From positions 124,001 to 188,000 of the forward strand of contig NZ_SACJ01000002.1 of NCBI RefSeq assembly GCF_004016525.1: a stretch of 64,000 nt of DNA, written 5' to 3'. This DNA comes from Flavobacterium sufflavum. Its GTDB lineage: Bacteria > Bacteroidota > Bacteroidia > Flavobacteriales > Flavobacteriaceae. Position 1 is the stretch's first letter. Every line of letters begins with the position of its first letter. Position numbers and translations under genes: made by a program. The notes under the pieces are model-generated. The model was given only the letters and a program-made list of their open reading frames with translations, made no database searches and was not told the origin of the DNA. Of this stretch, positions 18,485 to 27,859 are shown in pieces.

Positions 18485-19531
18485 TTAAGTAAGTTTACTT
18501 TTAATAATGTTAATCATGGATTCTAAATTGGTAGTGTTGGTGTTAATTGCCAGACTGCCGTTGCCATAAGGTTCGTATTTTTCCGGAACAGTTACTGAAA
18601 ACAAACCTAAAACGGGTGTTTGAGAAGCGCAGGCAAGATGCATAATTCCGCTATCGGCTCCAATAAAAATACTGGTGTTAGCAATAAAAGCAGCTATTTC
18701 ACGTACATCCTTACTATAAAAAGAAGGTGCCGCAAAATTAATTTGAGAAACATTTTCTACTGGTAAAACTTCGACAATATTATAGTCAGGGAAAGTAGCG
18801 ACCAATTTTTCATAAACAGGATTCCACCATTCAGGAGAATAGCATTTGGCTCCGGTTGCAAATGTAAAAATGGCAATTGTTTTTTTGTCATTCGGTACTA
18901 ATTGATCCAATACCGATTTTGCATCTTGAAGTTCTTTCTCGCTTAATTTAATGTTTATTGTGGGAACTGCTTTCTGTTGGTCAGGATAACCAAGTTGGTT
19001 TAAATAATGGCGTAATTCATAAACAGGATATTTGGCCATGTGATTGTAGTCAGGATATTGCTGAACAATTTCTTCGTTTTCTTCTCCAAAAAACTTGAAT
19101 TTAGCATTCGCAAACTGAGTAGACAAACGTCCTGAAGAAGAAGCTTTATCGATATTGATGACTAAGTCGTATTTCTTTTCTTTTATTTTAAACCAAACTC
19201 GAAAATATTTAATGAGGTTTTCAAAAGGCTTTCGAGGTAAAATAATATAATTCTCTACCGAAGGATAATTTTCGAAAATGATGGGAGCCAAATTTCCTTT
19301 TACAAATAAATCAATCTTGCAATCAGGAAAAACGGAGTTGATTTCCTGAACAAGAGGAGTTATCAATAACAAATTACCCAAACGGTGGTTTGGACGGCTG
19401 ATTAAAACATTTTTGAAGTTTATCTTCGAATTTGGATTATGGTTTTTATCCAATTTATTACTTCCAATGTTTTTAGTCAGGCCATGTGTAATTTTTCTTC
19501 TTACAACATTAATTTCCGATTTGAAGCTCAT
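18485..19531 (-). CDS. Glycosyltransferase family 9 (heptosyltransferase-type)
   Basis: A 348-residue GT9 enzyme, the family that adds heptose or similar sugars to lipopolysaccharide core at the cytoplasmic side. The N-terminal motif ISRPNHRLGNLLLITPLVQEI and the C-terminal donor-binding motif FIGADSGIMHLACASQTPVLGLFS are diagnostic. About 35 extra residues precede the first motif. No other lipopolysaccharide core genes are next to it, so the acceptor is unknown. Confidence 0.87.
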   Translation of the reverse strand: MSFKSEINVVRRKITHGLTKNIGSNKLDKNHNPNSKINFKNVLISRPNHRLGNLLLITPLVQEINSVFPDCKIDLFVKGNLAPIIFENYPSVENYIILPRKPFENLIKYFRVWFKIKEKKYDLVINIDKASSSGRLSTQFANAKFKFFGEENEEIVQQYPDYNHMAKYPVYELRHYLNQLGYPDQQKAVPTINIKLSEKELQDAKSVLDQLVPNDKKTIAIFTFATGAKCYSPEWWNPVYEKLVATFPDYNIVEVLPVENVSQINFAAPSFYSKDVREIAAFIANTSIFIGADSGIMHLACASQTPVLGLFSVTVPEKYEPYGNGSLAINTNTTNLESMINIIKSKLT

Positions 19532-19662
19532 ATTATTTCTTTAAAAAAGTGTGAAATTAGTATAAAAAAACAGAATAAAATTAAATTATCGTTAAGTGTT
19601 ATTTTTTGCGCAAACAATAATTAGTTTTTTAAGAAAATTACATCATTTGTTTAATGTCGTTT

Positions 19663-20946
19663 TTAATCTTGTTTTTCATGTTCCTCGATATCTTTAGTCA
19701 AATCTAATTTTCTAAAAGACGGAGAGATAATTCCGGTTGTTAAAACAACTAAAAGTGTCATGCTTCCGCCAAAAACAACGGCGGTTACCGTTCCCATCAA
19801 TCGGGCAGTTAATCCACTTTCAAAAGCACCTAACTCATTTGAAGAACCTACAAACATCGAGTTTACAGCCGAAACTCTTCCACGCATGTTGTCGGGAGTT
19901 TTAATTTGTAAAATGGTTTGACGTATTACCACCGAAATTCCATCGAAAACACCACTGAAAAATAAAGCAAAAAGAGAAATCCAAAACAGCGTAGATAAAC
20001 CGAAAGTAATAATACAGACTCCGAAACCAAAAATGGCTCCTAATAATTTCATTCCGGCATTTTTGCTCAAAGGAACATAAGCAGTAATTAACATGGTCAT
20101 GAAAGCTCCGACAGCAGGTGCAGCTCTTAAGAAACCAAAACCTTGTGGTCCAACTTTTAGAATATCCTGAGCAAAAATAGGTAATAAGGCTACGGCACCT
20201 CCAAAGAGAACTGCAACCATATCCAGTGTAATGGCTCCCAAAACGGTTTTATTGTTAAAAACAAATTTGATTCCTTCGGATAAGCTTTGCATTACGGGTT
20301 CGCCAATTTTTGGATTTAAAATTGGTTTTTCACTTATTTGGGACAAGGCCAGCAAAGCCATTATCGAACAGGCAAAAACCAAGCATAAAGACCAGTGAAC
20401 TCCCATTAAAGTAATTGAAAATCCTGCAACAGCCGGACCTACAACGGAGCCAATTTGCCAAACCGTACTGCTCCAGGTAGCGGCATTGGGATAAACTTTT
20501 TTTGGCACAATTAAAGATAAAAGAGAAAAAATAGTTGGCCCAAGAAAGGCTCTTACTAATCCACCTAAAAATACAAGAAAATAGATGGAATATAATATGA
20601 TTTGTTTAGAAAAACCTTCAACTACAACTGGCCAGGTCAGTAAGAAAAGACCAAAACTAATTACTGAAAAGCCAAAGATACATTTCATCAATAATCCTTT
20701 CTTCTCTTTTTGATCAACAATATGTCCTGCAAATAAGGCTAGTGAAACAGCTGGGATTACTTCCATTAGTCCGATGATTCCCAGTGAAAGAGCATCTTTG
20801 GTAATGCTGTAAACTTCCCATTCGATAACGATAAATTGCATGGACCAGGCAAAAACCATAGCAAATCGCAGGAATAAAAAAGTATTGAATTCTTTGTAAC
20901 GCAAGGCTGCGTATGGGTCTTTTTTGTGTATTTTTTTTGAAGTCAT
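19663..20946 (-). CDS. MFS transporter (EntS/MFS_3-like)
   Basis: A 427-residue major facilitator with about 12 hydrophobic segments. It begins MTSKKIHKKDPYAALRYKEFNTFLF; the short amphipathic lead and WSMQFIVIEWEVYSIT are typical of the MFS_3 group that includes the enterobactin exporter EntS. A longer reading frame upstream lies entirely inside recJ. The ATG at 20946 shares one base with the recJ stop (TAATG), so translational coupling is likely. Substrate is unknown. The last 20 residues are charged and cytoplasmic. Confidence 0.87.
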   Translation of the reverse strand: MTSKKIHKKDPYAALRYKEFNTFLFLRFAMVFAWSMQFIVIEWEVYSITKDALSLGIIGLMEVIPAVSLALFAGHIVDQKEKKGLLMKCIFGFSVISFGLFLLTWPVVVEGFSKQIILYSIYFLVFLGGLVRAFLGPTIFSLLSLIVPKKVYPNAATWSSTVWQIGSVVGPAVAGFSITLMGVHWSLCLVFACSIMALLALSQISEKPILNPKIGEPVMQSLSEGIKFVFNNKTVLGAITLDMVAVLFGGAVALLPIFAQDILKVGPQGFGFLRAAPAVGAFMTMLITAYVPLSKNAGMKLLGAIFGFGVCIITFGLSTLFWISLFALFFSGVFDGISVVIRQTILQIKTPDNMRGRVSAVNSMFVGSSNELGAFESGLTARLMGTVTAVVFGGSMTLLVVLTTGIISPSFRKLDLTKDIEEHEKQD

Positions 20947-22634
20947 TATTGAATGCTTTTTAATCGTAATTGGGTTGAAACTTTGCCATTCCATTCATTT
21001 TCATCAATGCAATACGCAGCTTGAAATGTTTTTTGATTTGTAGTCAAATCGATTTTGTTTCCTAATCCAAAACCTATTGCGGCAATGCCTTCGGAGTTCT
21101 TTTGTTTTACAAATAGTTTCAAATGTTCGTCTTCTGAACCCAATTTTTTGGCATAACCTGTATCAATTACATTTTTGGTTAAAAAAACGGGTGTCATATT
21201 CATAGGTCCAAAAGGTTCGAATTGTTTCAAAATTCGGGTGAGTTTTGGTGTAATGTCTGAAAAATTTATTTCAGCATCAATTTCTATTTCGGGAACGAGC
21301 ATATCGGGATGAATCGTTTTTTGTACTTGTTTCTCAAAAGCTTCTTTGAAAACAGCATAATTTTCGGCTTTCAGGGTCATTCCTGCGGCATACATGTGTC
21401 CTCCAAATTGCTCCAAATGTTCCGAACAGGCTTCCAGTGCATTATAAACATCAAATCCTTTTACCGAACGGGCCGAAGCTGCATATTTATCGCCACTTTT
21501 GGTAAAAACCAAGGTGGGACGATAATAAGTTTCGATTAACCGGGAAGCTACAATCCCGATTACGCCTTTGTGCCAATCTTCCTGAAAAACAACAGTTGTA
21601 AAACGTTTTTGTTCTTGGTTTTCTTCAATTTGCTGAAAAGCTTCTTTAGTAATGTGTTTGTCTAAATCTTTTCGATCGGAGTTGTATTGCTCTATTTCGG
21701 AAGCAAATTGTTGGGCTTGTTCAAAGTTAAATTCGCTTAACAATTCCACAGCATGATTGCCATGTTTGATACGCCCAGCAGCGTTGATTCTGGGAGCAAT
21801 TATAAAAACAACATCGGTAATGTCTAATTTTTGTTTTTTCACCTGATGAACCAAAGCTTTGATTCCCGGTCTTGGATTGTTGTTAATGACCTGTAAACCA
21901 AAATAGGCCAATACTCTGTTTTCACCAGTCATCGGGACAATATCGGCAGCAATGGCGGTGGCAACCAAATCAAGATAAGGTGCTAAATCTTCGATGTTTT
22001 GATTTCTATTGGCGCCTAAAGCCTGAATAAGTTTAAAACCAATTCCACAACCGCATAATTCATCATAAGGGTAGTTGCAATCGCTTCTTTTTGGGTCGAG
22101 AACAGCAACGGCTTCTGGTAAAGTTTCTCCAGGACGGTGGTGATCGCAAATGATGAAATCGATGTTTCGTTCTTTGGCATAAGCCACATGATCAATCGAT
22201 TTAATACCGCAATCCAGGGCAATAATTAACGAAAAACCATTGTCGTCAGCAAAGTCAATTCCTTTGAAGGATACGCCATAACCTTCGTCATAACGATCCG
22301 GAATATAAGTGGCCGCATTGGGATAAAAACTTTTTAAGTACGAAGAAACGAGTGAAACGGCTGTAGTTCCATCCACATCATAATCACCGAAAACAAGAAT
22401 GCGTTCCTGGTTTTCGATGGCGTTTTCAATCCGGTCAATTGCCTTTTCCATATCTTTCATCAGATAAGGATCATGCAAATGTTCTAACGAAGGACGAAAA
22501 AAATGTTTGGCCTCTTCAAAAGTTTCAATGCCGCGTTGTACTAATAATTGGGCTACAAAGTCTTCTACATTCAGGGCTTGCGCCAAATGTTTGATTTTGT
22601 CTTCCGAAGGTTTGGGTTTAAGAGTCCAACGCAT
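20946..22634 (-). CDS. recJ: Single-stranded-DNA-specific exonuclease RecJ
   Basis: RecJ, 562 residues, degrades single-stranded DNA 5'-3' in recombination and mismatch repair. DHH-family metal motifs are present: DYDVDGTTAV (near residue 81), ALDCG, CDHHRPGE and the DHHA1 part with GGHMYAAGMTL. The C-terminal oligonucleotide-binding domain follows (FEPFGPMNMTPVF). Length is typical. It lies in a minus-strand run with rsmI and the HopJ gene upstream and the MFS gene coupled downstream. Confidence 0.95.
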   Translation of the reverse strand: MRWTLKPKPSEDKIKHLAQALNVEDFVAQLLVQRGIETFEEAKHFFRPSLEHLHDPYLMKDMEKAIDRIENAIENQERILVFGDYDVDGTTAVSLVSSYLKSFYPNAATYIPDRYDEGYGVSFKGIDFADDNGFSLIIALDCGIKSIDHVAYAKERNIDFIICDHHRPGETLPEAVAVLDPKRSDCNYPYDELCGCGIGFKLIQALGANRNQNIEDLAPYLDLVATAIAADIVPMTGENRVLAYFGLQVINNNPRPGIKALVHQVKKQKLDITDVVFIIAPRINAAGRIKHGNHAVELLSEFNFEQAQQFASEIEQYNSDRKDLDKHITKEAFQQIEENQEQKRFTTVVFQEDWHKGVIGIVASRLIETYYRPTLVFTKSGDKYAASARSVKGFDVYNALEACSEHLEQFGGHMYAAGMTLKAENYAVFKEAFEKQVQKTIHPDMLVPEIEIDAEINFSDITPKLTRILKQFEPFGPMNMTPVFLTKNVIDTGYAKKLGSEDEHLKLFVKQKNSEGIAAIGFGLGNKIDLTTNQKTFQAAYCIDENEWNGKVSTQLRLKSIQ

Positions 22635-22707
22635 TTGATTTTAGATTTTAGAATGTTGATTTTAGATTTTTGAAATGAAAAAACGTTTAATCAAAATTTT
22701 AAATAAT

Positions 22708-23052
22708 TTATTCTGAAGCCAAAGCTTCTCCTTCAAACTGGATTCCGTTCCAACCGTGAACCATAAAGTTTCGGATATTTTGGTGATTGGTTCCTTCAGG
22801 ATCTCCCAATACTTCGTCGCGATAAAAAGCGCCAAAACAAGCTAAGGTCTCGGCTTGGGATAAGTTTTGCAATTTGGCAAAAGCAAATAGTTTACAAGAT
22901 CCTGAATTGGTTCCTGCAGGATTATGAGTATTTCCATTTTGGAAAGCTGTTGGAGTAAAAAGGTAATTTTCTTCGATTACTGCTATAGTTTCAGGAAAAG
23001 TTATTGCTTCTGGTGTTTGTTTTAATTTTGAGATAAAAGATGCTATATTCAT
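22708..23052 (-). CDS. HopJ family protein
   Basis: A 114-residue protein of the HopJ family (named after a Pseudomonas type III effector). The recognisable stretch is YLFTPTAFQNG followed by NPAGTNSGSCKLFAFAKL, FGAFYRDEVLGDPEGTNHQNIRNFM and GWNGIQFEG. The family is widespread in free-living bacteria without type III secretion, so an effector role here is improbable. It starts 12 bases after rsmI and is probably in one operon with rsmI and recJ. Confidence 0.88.
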   Translation of the reverse strand: MNIASFISKLKQTPEAITFPETIAVIEENYLFTPTAFQNGNTHNPAGTNSGSCKLFAFAKLQNLSQAETLACFGAFYRDEVLGDPEGTNHQNIRNFMVHGWNGIQFEGEALASE

Positions 23053-23064
23053 TTTGTATAATTG

Positions 23065-23781
23065 TTATTCTTCGTCTTTTTGAAATTTATTTTTCTTGGC
23101 TTCTTTAGTGATTGTTTTTCCAGCAACCACAACCACAATTTCGCCTCGGGGAGCTGTTTTTTCAAAGTGAGCTAAAACTTCTTTTGCTGTTCCCCGGCGG
23201 TTTTCTTCGTGTAATTTAGAGAGTTCTCTGGAAACACATATTTGTCGGTCTTCGCCAAAATAAGTCACAAATTCAGCCAGTGTTTTGACTAATTTATGCG
23301 GAGAAACATACAGAATCATTGTTCTGGTTTCTTCGGCCAGTTCTAAATATCGGGTTTGACGTCCTTTTTTTTCGGGTAAAAAACCTTCGAAAACAAATTT
23401 GTCATTTGGCAAACCGCTATTAACCAAGGCGGGAACAAAAGCCGTTGCTCCCGGAAGACATTCTACGGCAATTCCGTTTTCGACACAGGCACGCGTTAAC
23501 AGAAAGCCGGGATCGGAAATGGCTGGTGTACCAGCATCCGAAATGAGTGCAATGTTTTCGCCAGCTTTTAATCTCGAAATTACATTTTCGATGGTTTTGT
23601 GCTCATTGTGCATATGATGACTGTGCATGTGGGTGCTAATCTCAAAATGCTTTAAGAGTTTTCCGCTGGTACGTGTGTCCTCGGCAAGAATCAAGTCGGC
23701 TTCTTTTAGAATTCTAATGGCTCTAAAAGTCATGTCTTCGAGATTTCCAATGGGCGTGGGAACGATATATAATTTTGACAT
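23065..23781 (-). CDS. rsmI: 16S rRNA (cytidine(1402)-2'-O)-methyltransferase
   Basis: RsmI, 238 residues, 2'-O-methylates C1402 of 16S rRNA with S-adenosylmethionine. The tetrapyrrole-methylase fold shows KLYIVPTPIGNLEDMTFRAI, LAEDTRTSGKLLKHF, ISDAGTPAISDPGFLL, ECLPGATAFVPALVNSGLP and CVSRELSKLHEE, all characteristic. The C-terminus is Lys-rich (KKNKFQKDEE). It lies 45 bases downstream of the Glu-rich gene. Confidence 0.95.
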   Translation of the reverse strand: MSKLYIVPTPIGNLEDMTFRAIRILKEADLILAEDTRTSGKLLKHFEISTHMHSHHMHNEHKTIENVISRLKAGENIALISDAGTPAISDPGFLLTRACVENGIAVECLPGATAFVPALVNSGLPNDKFVFEGFLPEKKGRQTRYLELAEETRTMILYVSPHKLVKTLAEFVTYFGEDRQICVSRELSKLHEENRRGTAKEVLAHFEKTAPRGEIVVVVAGKTITKEAKKNKFQKDEE

Positions 23782-23826
23782 AAGTAATTTTAAAACTTTA
23801 AACAGTGATTTACTGTTTGTGTGTTT

Positions 23827-24858
23827 TTAAAGGAATTTTTTTTCGATTATTTCCATAAAACGTTCTTCGTATTCTTCTTTTCCTTCCCAGTTATTGTAAT
23901 CTGGTTTTACCATTTCGTCTATGAAGCTCTTTGTTTCGTAAAAATTATCATAGGTAATTAACTGATTCATCACACGGTTGTAATCTTCGTTACTGTTGCC
24001 AAAAAGATGTTTTACAAATGCAATGCGATCATTTAAGTCGATATCTATTCCTTTTGAGAATTTTTCATTTAGGGAAACTGTTTTTGGGCTAGATTTTTCA
24101 GTAGTTTCTATCTCTTTTTGTAGTGGAGTTTCTGTTTCTTCAATTTCTTTTTCAACTTCTTCTATTTTTTCAAAAACAATATCTTTAGCAGGAGGAGCAG
24201 CTACCTCGTCTACTTTTACAAATTCAGGTTCGTTATAGCTTAATCCTAATAAATCTTCAAATGAGATTTGAACAGCTTCAGGTTTTTTAGCTTCTTCTAC
24301 TTCTTCTATTTCAGTTTCAGTTTCTTTGTCAAGTTCAAATGCAGCTTTGAATTCAGGGATTTCTACTGCTTCGTCTGCTGTTTTTTCTTCTGTTTCCTCC
24401 TCGATTTCTTCTTCTTCCTCAATTTCAAATTCAGGTTCTTGTTCATGGAATTCGGTATCGTTATTTTCCATCTCAGCTTCTTCAATAGAAATTATTTCTT
24501 CAGAAGGAATTTCGTCATCCGGGTTTTCTATTTCGGTTTCCGGAAAAACTGTTTCTTGTGCTTCTTCTGATGTTTCGACAATTTCAGTTTCCGGGGTTAA
24601 GTTAATTTCTGTTATTTCAGTTTCAACTGTTTGAGAAGCTTCTTTGTCGTAGATGTTTTCGATCTCTTTTTCAATTTCGCTGTAGTTGCCAATTGTAGGT
24701 TTTGCATCAGCATAATTCTCTTCTATAAATTTTAAAACAGACAGTTTTTCGTATAGTTTTTGGGTTTCCAAATACAATTGATTAATGTCAGATTTATCCT
24801 TGAGTTGTAAAATTCTGTGAGCAATGCTAATTAAATCGGCTTCTAATCTTTTTTTCAT
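23827..24858 (-). CDS. Hypothetical protein, Glu-rich with conserved ends
   Basis: A 343-residue protein I cannot assign to a named family. I start it at the ATG at 24858 (MKKRLEADLISIAHRI); an upstream extension looks like non-coding leader. The first 70 residues are predicted helical. The middle (about 75-245) is dominated by Glu and should be disordered and strongly acidic. The last 75 residues (DLNDRIAFVKHLFGNSNEDYNRV and KPDYNNWEGKEEYEERF) look folded and resemble the tail of uncharacterised Bacteroidota proteins. There is no signal peptide. Long frames on the opposite strand reflect its biased codons. Confidence 0.78.
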   Translation of the reverse strand: MKKRLEADLISIAHRILQLKDKSDINQLYLETQKLYEKLSVLKFIEENYADAKPTIGNYSEIEKEIENIYDKEASQTVETEITEINLTPETEIVETSEEAQETVFPETEIENPDDEIPSEEIISIEEAEMENNDTEFHEQEPEFEIEEEEEIEEETEEKTADEAVEIPEFKAAFELDKETETEIEEVEEAKKPEAVQISFEDLLGLSYNEPEFVKVDEVAAPPAKDIVFEKIEEVEKEIEETETPLQKEIETTEKSSPKTVSLNEKFSKGIDIDLNDRIAFVKHLFGNSNEDYNRVMNQLITYDNFYETKSFIDEMVKPDYNNWEGKEEYEERFMEIIEKKFL

Positions 24859-24977
24859 AATAGTTAAATTATAGTATGTATTTTGGCGAATGTCTTTTTT
24901 GTTTATTGAACAGAGAAGGATTTGAACGTTTACTTTTAATAAAGCATTCATAAATCCTCGAATTGCTAAAAATTTTC

Positions 24978-24985
24978 TACTTTTG
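24978..24985 (+). promoter_or_regulatory. Possible -7 box for tdk
   Basis: TACTTTTG matches TAnnTTTG, 90 bases before the tdk ATG. A TTG at 24963-24965 is closer than the usual -33 spacing, so the match is partial. Confidence 0.35.
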
Positions 24986-25074
24986 AGAAAGTGTAAAAGT
25001 ATAAAATCTTAAGCCGATTTATAAGTTTACAAAGTAATAAAAACTATTCATTTTTTAAGTTAGAAAAATACAAA

Positions 25075-25665
25075 ATGTTTCTCGAAAATACAGTAAATCA
25101 TAAAGAGCAATTTGGTTGGATTGAAGTTATTTGCGGTTCGATGTTTTCGGGTAAAACTGAAGAATTGATTCGCCGATTAAAAAGAGCACAATTTGCCAAG
25201 CAAAAAATAGAAATTTTTAAACCCGAGGTCGATACCCGCTATCATCAGGATATGGTGGTTTCTCACGATGCCAATGAAATCCGATCTACACCGGTTCCTG
25301 CTGCAGCTAATATTGCTATTCTGGCGCAGGGTTGTGATGTGGTTGGGATTGATGAAGCCCAGTTTTTTGACGACGAAATTGTGAGAGTTTGTAATGATTT
25401 GGCTAACCAGGGCATCCGTGTTATCGTGGCCGGATTAGATATGGATTTCAAGGGAAATCCTTTCGGTCCTATGCCTGCGCTGATGGCAACAGCTGAGTAT
25501 GTGACTAAGGTTCATGCCGTATGTACTAGAACGGGCAATTTAGCGCATTATAGTTTTAGAAAAACAGCTAATGATAAACTGGTGTTGTTAGGGGAGACTG
25601 AAGAATACGAGCCTTTAAGCAGAGCAGCTTATTTTGATGCGATGCAAAAAAATCAGGAAGAGTAA
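25075..25665 (+). CDS. tdk: Thymidine kinase (type II)
   Basis: A 196-residue thymidine kinase that phosphorylates thymidine for salvage. The Walker A loop GSMFSGKT (21-28), [12 protein letters not shown] (catalytic Glu94), [16 protein letters not shown] and the lasso-region Tyr/Arg are present. Unusually, the structural zinc site of type II enzymes is largely lost: only Cys150 (HAVCTRTGN) remains, and the C-terminal Cys-x-x-Cys/His is replaced by EPLSRAAYF. It stands alone, divergent from the Glu-rich gene. Confidence 0.93.
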   Translation: MFLENTVNHKEQFGWIEVICGSMFSGKTEELIRRLKRAQFAKQKIEIFKPEVDTRYHQDMVVSHDANEIRSTPVPAAANIAILAQGCDVVGIDEAQFFDDEIVRVCNDLANQGIRVIVAGLDMDFKGNPFGPMPALMATAEYVTKVHAVCTRTGNLAHYSFRKTANDKLVLLGETEEYEPLSRAAYFDAMQKNQEE

Positions 25666-25752
25666 GATTTTTTGTTCCTTGGTTAAAGCCCAAATTTAAA
25701 TTCTGTAATAAATTAAGAGAATCATATAAAACGGATTGAATACTCTTGGTCG

Positions 25753-25760
25753 TATATTTG
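25753..25760 (+). promoter_or_regulatory. Possible -7 box for the glycine-zipper lipoprotein gene
   Basis: TATATTTG matches TAnnTTTG, 30 bases before the ATG. A TTG at 25736-25738 lies 14 bases upstream, slightly short of the usual spacing. Confidence 0.42.
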
Positions 25761-25789
25761 TATAGTATTAATTTTTAAAATTATAAGTC

Positions 25790-26227
25790 ATGAAATATAT
25801 TTATGTATTGTTAGCTTCTTTAATGATTGTTTCTTGTAAAAAAGCAGAAACTTCAGGAGTAATAAATGACAGCCAGGCAAGTGTTGATTCTATAAAACAG
25901 GCCAGTATCGATTCTATGAAAATGGAAATGGTCAAACAAAAAGCTATTGATTCTATGAAAATAGAAATGGCTAAACAAGAAGCAGCCAGCAAAGAGAAAC
26001 AGGTAGTTGTGGTGAATAAAACTACAGCGGCTCCGGCAGCAGCCCCAGCTGAGAAAAAGAAATGGAGTAATACGGCTAAAGGCGCGGTTATTGGTGCCGG
26101 AGTAGGTGCAGCAACCGGAGCTATAATCAGTAAGAAAAAAGGTGAAGGTGCTATTATTGGTGGTTTGGCAGGTGCAGGCGTTGGTGCAGGTACCGGAGCT
26201 ATTATTGATAGTAAGAAAAAAGAATAA
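25790..26227 (+). CDS. Glycine-zipper lipoprotein
   Basis: A 145-residue lipoprotein: the signal MKYIYVLLASLMIVSC ends in a lipobox Cys16. Residues 30-65 contain imperfect repeats of about 13 residues (DSMKMEMVKQKAI, DSMKIEMAKQEAA), probably a coiled coil. After an Ala/Pro linker come two Gly-zipper segments, GAVIGAGVGAATGAIISKKK and GAIIGGLAGAGVGAGTGAII. Gly-zipper lipoproteins are common in the envelope, some with a stress role; this one's job is unknown. Short basic loops end both zippers. It is a single-gene unit with a strong terminator. Confidence 0.85.
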   Translation: MKYIYVLLASLMIVSCKKAETSGVINDSQASVDSIKQASIDSMKMEMVKQKAIDSMKIEMAKQEAASKEKQVVVVNKTTAAPAAAPAEKKKWSNTAKGAVIGAGVGAATGAIISKKKGEGAIIGGLAGAGVGAGTGAIIDSKKKE

Positions 26228-26246
26228 AGATTTTATTTTATAAAAA

Positions 26247-26286
26247 GAGAAAGGCTGTTTCAAATTCATGAAACAGCCTTTCTTGT
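26247..26286. terminator. Terminator shared by the lipoprotein gene and rpoN
   Basis: A stem of at least 14 pairs (GAAAGGCTGTTTCA/TGAAACAGCCTTTC) with a 6-base loop lies between two convergent genes. Both sides are A/T-rich, so it may act in both directions. Confidence 0.75.
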
Positions 26287-26304
26287 TTTCGAAACTAATG
26301 ACAG

Positions 26305-27765
26305 TTATATTTTCTTTCGCATCCTTGCTACCGGAATATCCAGTTGTTCGCGGTATTTAGCTATGGTTCTTCGGGCAATAGGATAGCCTTTGTCTTTTAA
26401 TAATTCGGCTAGCTGATCGTCGGGAAGTGGTTTTTTCTTGTCTTCTTCTTCGATAATATTCTGAAGTATTTTTTTGATTTCCAAAGTTGAGACATCTTCT
26501 CCCTGATCGTTTTTCATTGCTTCCGAGAAAAATTCCTTAATCAGTTTTGTGCCATAAGGAGTTTCTACATATTTACTGTTAGCCACACGCGAAACAGTCG
26601 AAATATCTAGGCCTACAATATCGGCAATATCTTTTAGAATCATCGGTTTTAACTTGGTTTCATCACCATCAAGGAAATATTCCTCCTGATAATGCATAAT
26701 GGCATTCATAGTTACGAACAGTGTTTCTTGACGTTGTTTGATGGCATCGATAAACCATTTGGCCGAATCCAGTTTTTGTTTTATAAATTGAACCGCTTCT
26801 TTTTGAGAATTTGACTTGTCTCTTGAAGCCTTATAGGTTTGCATCATTTCCTGATAATCCTTAGAAACGTGTAACGAAGGCGCATTTCTTCCGTTCAGGC
26901 TTAATTCTAATTCATTATCAATAATTCGAATGGCAAAATCAGGGACTACATTTTCGGTTACTCTATTGTTTCCGGTAAAACCTCCTCCTGGTTTTGGATT
27001 CAGTTTTTCTATTTCGTAAATCGCTTTTTTAAGTTGTTCATTCGAAATGTTGTATTTCTGAATGAGTTTGTCATAATGTTTTTTGGTAAAAGCGTCAAAC
27101 TGATTTTCGATAATATCTGCAGCTAATTCAACCGAGTCTGTCGGGGTTTTGTGCTTTAATTGCAATAAAAGACATTCTTGTAGATCGCGGGCGCCCACAC
27201 CCGAAGGCTCTAATTGATGAATGACCTGCAACATACGCTCTACCATGTATTCATCGGTATAAATGGCCTGGGTAAAAGCCATGTCGTCTACTAAATCGGG
27301 AATACTCCTGCGGATGTAACCCATGTCGTCAATGCTTCCTACAAGAAATTCGGCAATTTCCCTTTCGTGATCGTTTAGGATAAAGGTATTGAGCTGATTG
27401 ATTAAATCCTGATGAAAACTAATAGGTGCCGCTAGTGGCGATTCGCGCGATTCGTCGTCGTCACTGTAATTGTTGGCCTGGGTTTTGTAATCAGGAGTGT
27501 CGTCGTCACTTAAATATTCGTCGATATTGATGTCGTCAGCATCAATACTTTCGGAGTCATCATAATCATCATAATCGTCGTTTTCAAACTCGTCTTTTTC
27601 GTATTCCTCTTCATCCTTTCCAGTTTCTAAGGCTGGATTTTCATTCATTTCTTCTAAAAGACGTTGTTCAAAGGCTTGCGTAGGCAATTGAATTAACTTC
27701 ATCAGCTGAATTTGCTGTGGAGATAATTTCTGTGATAATTTTAAATTTAAGAATTGCTTTAGCAT
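26305..27765 (-). CDS. rpoN: RNA polymerase sigma-54 factor
   Basis: RpoN, 486 residues, directs RNA polymerase to -24/-12 promoters that need an activator ATPase. Region I (LSPQQIQLMKLIQLPTQAFEQRL) is Gln/Leu-rich. Region II (about 50-115) is very acidic with runs of Asp. The core-binding domain follows, then the DNA-binding part ending in the RpoN box (YPIARRTIAKYREQL, near residue 465). No enhancer-binding activator is encoded in this window. It has a bidirectional terminator after its stop. Confidence 0.96.
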   Translation of the reverse strand: MLKQFLNLKLSQKLSPQQIQLMKLIQLPTQAFEQRLLEEMNENPALETGKDEEEYEKDEFENDDYDDYDDSESIDADDINIDEYLSDDDTPDYKTQANNYSDDDESRESPLAAPISFHQDLINQLNTFILNDHEREIAEFLVGSIDDMGYIRRSIPDLVDDMAFTQAIYTDEYMVERMLQVIHQLEPSGVGARDLQECLLLQLKHKTPTDSVELAADIIENQFDAFTKKHYDKLIQKYNISNEQLKKAIYEIEKLNPKPGGGFTGNNRVTENVVPDFAIRIIDNELELSLNGRNAPSLHVSKDYQEMMQTYKASRDKSNSQKEAVQFIKQKLDSAKWFIDAIKQRQETLFVTMNAIMHYQEEYFLDGDETKLKPMILKDIADIVGLDISTVSRVANSKYVETPYGTKLIKEFFSEAMKNDQGEDVSTLEIKKILQNIIEEEDKKKPLPDDQLAELLKDKGYPIARRTIAKYREQLDIPVARMRKKI

Positions 27766-27859
27766 ATTTCTAGTTGTGGGTTATGTGTTATGGGTTATGA
27801 GTTGAGGTTTGTTGCTTAACTCATTACTTCTAACCTTTAACTTCTAATTTCTAACTTTT

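Noticed and set aside
22708..23052. HopJ protein as evidence of a type III secretion system
   Set aside because: The family is broadly distributed without type III secretion and no secretion genes are in the window.
24268..24634. Overlapping long frames rich in Phe or Ser on the plus strand
   Set aside because: They are the complement of the Glu-rich coding sequence; GAA/GAG codons read as TTC/CTC or TCT in other frames. No start context and no family resemblance.
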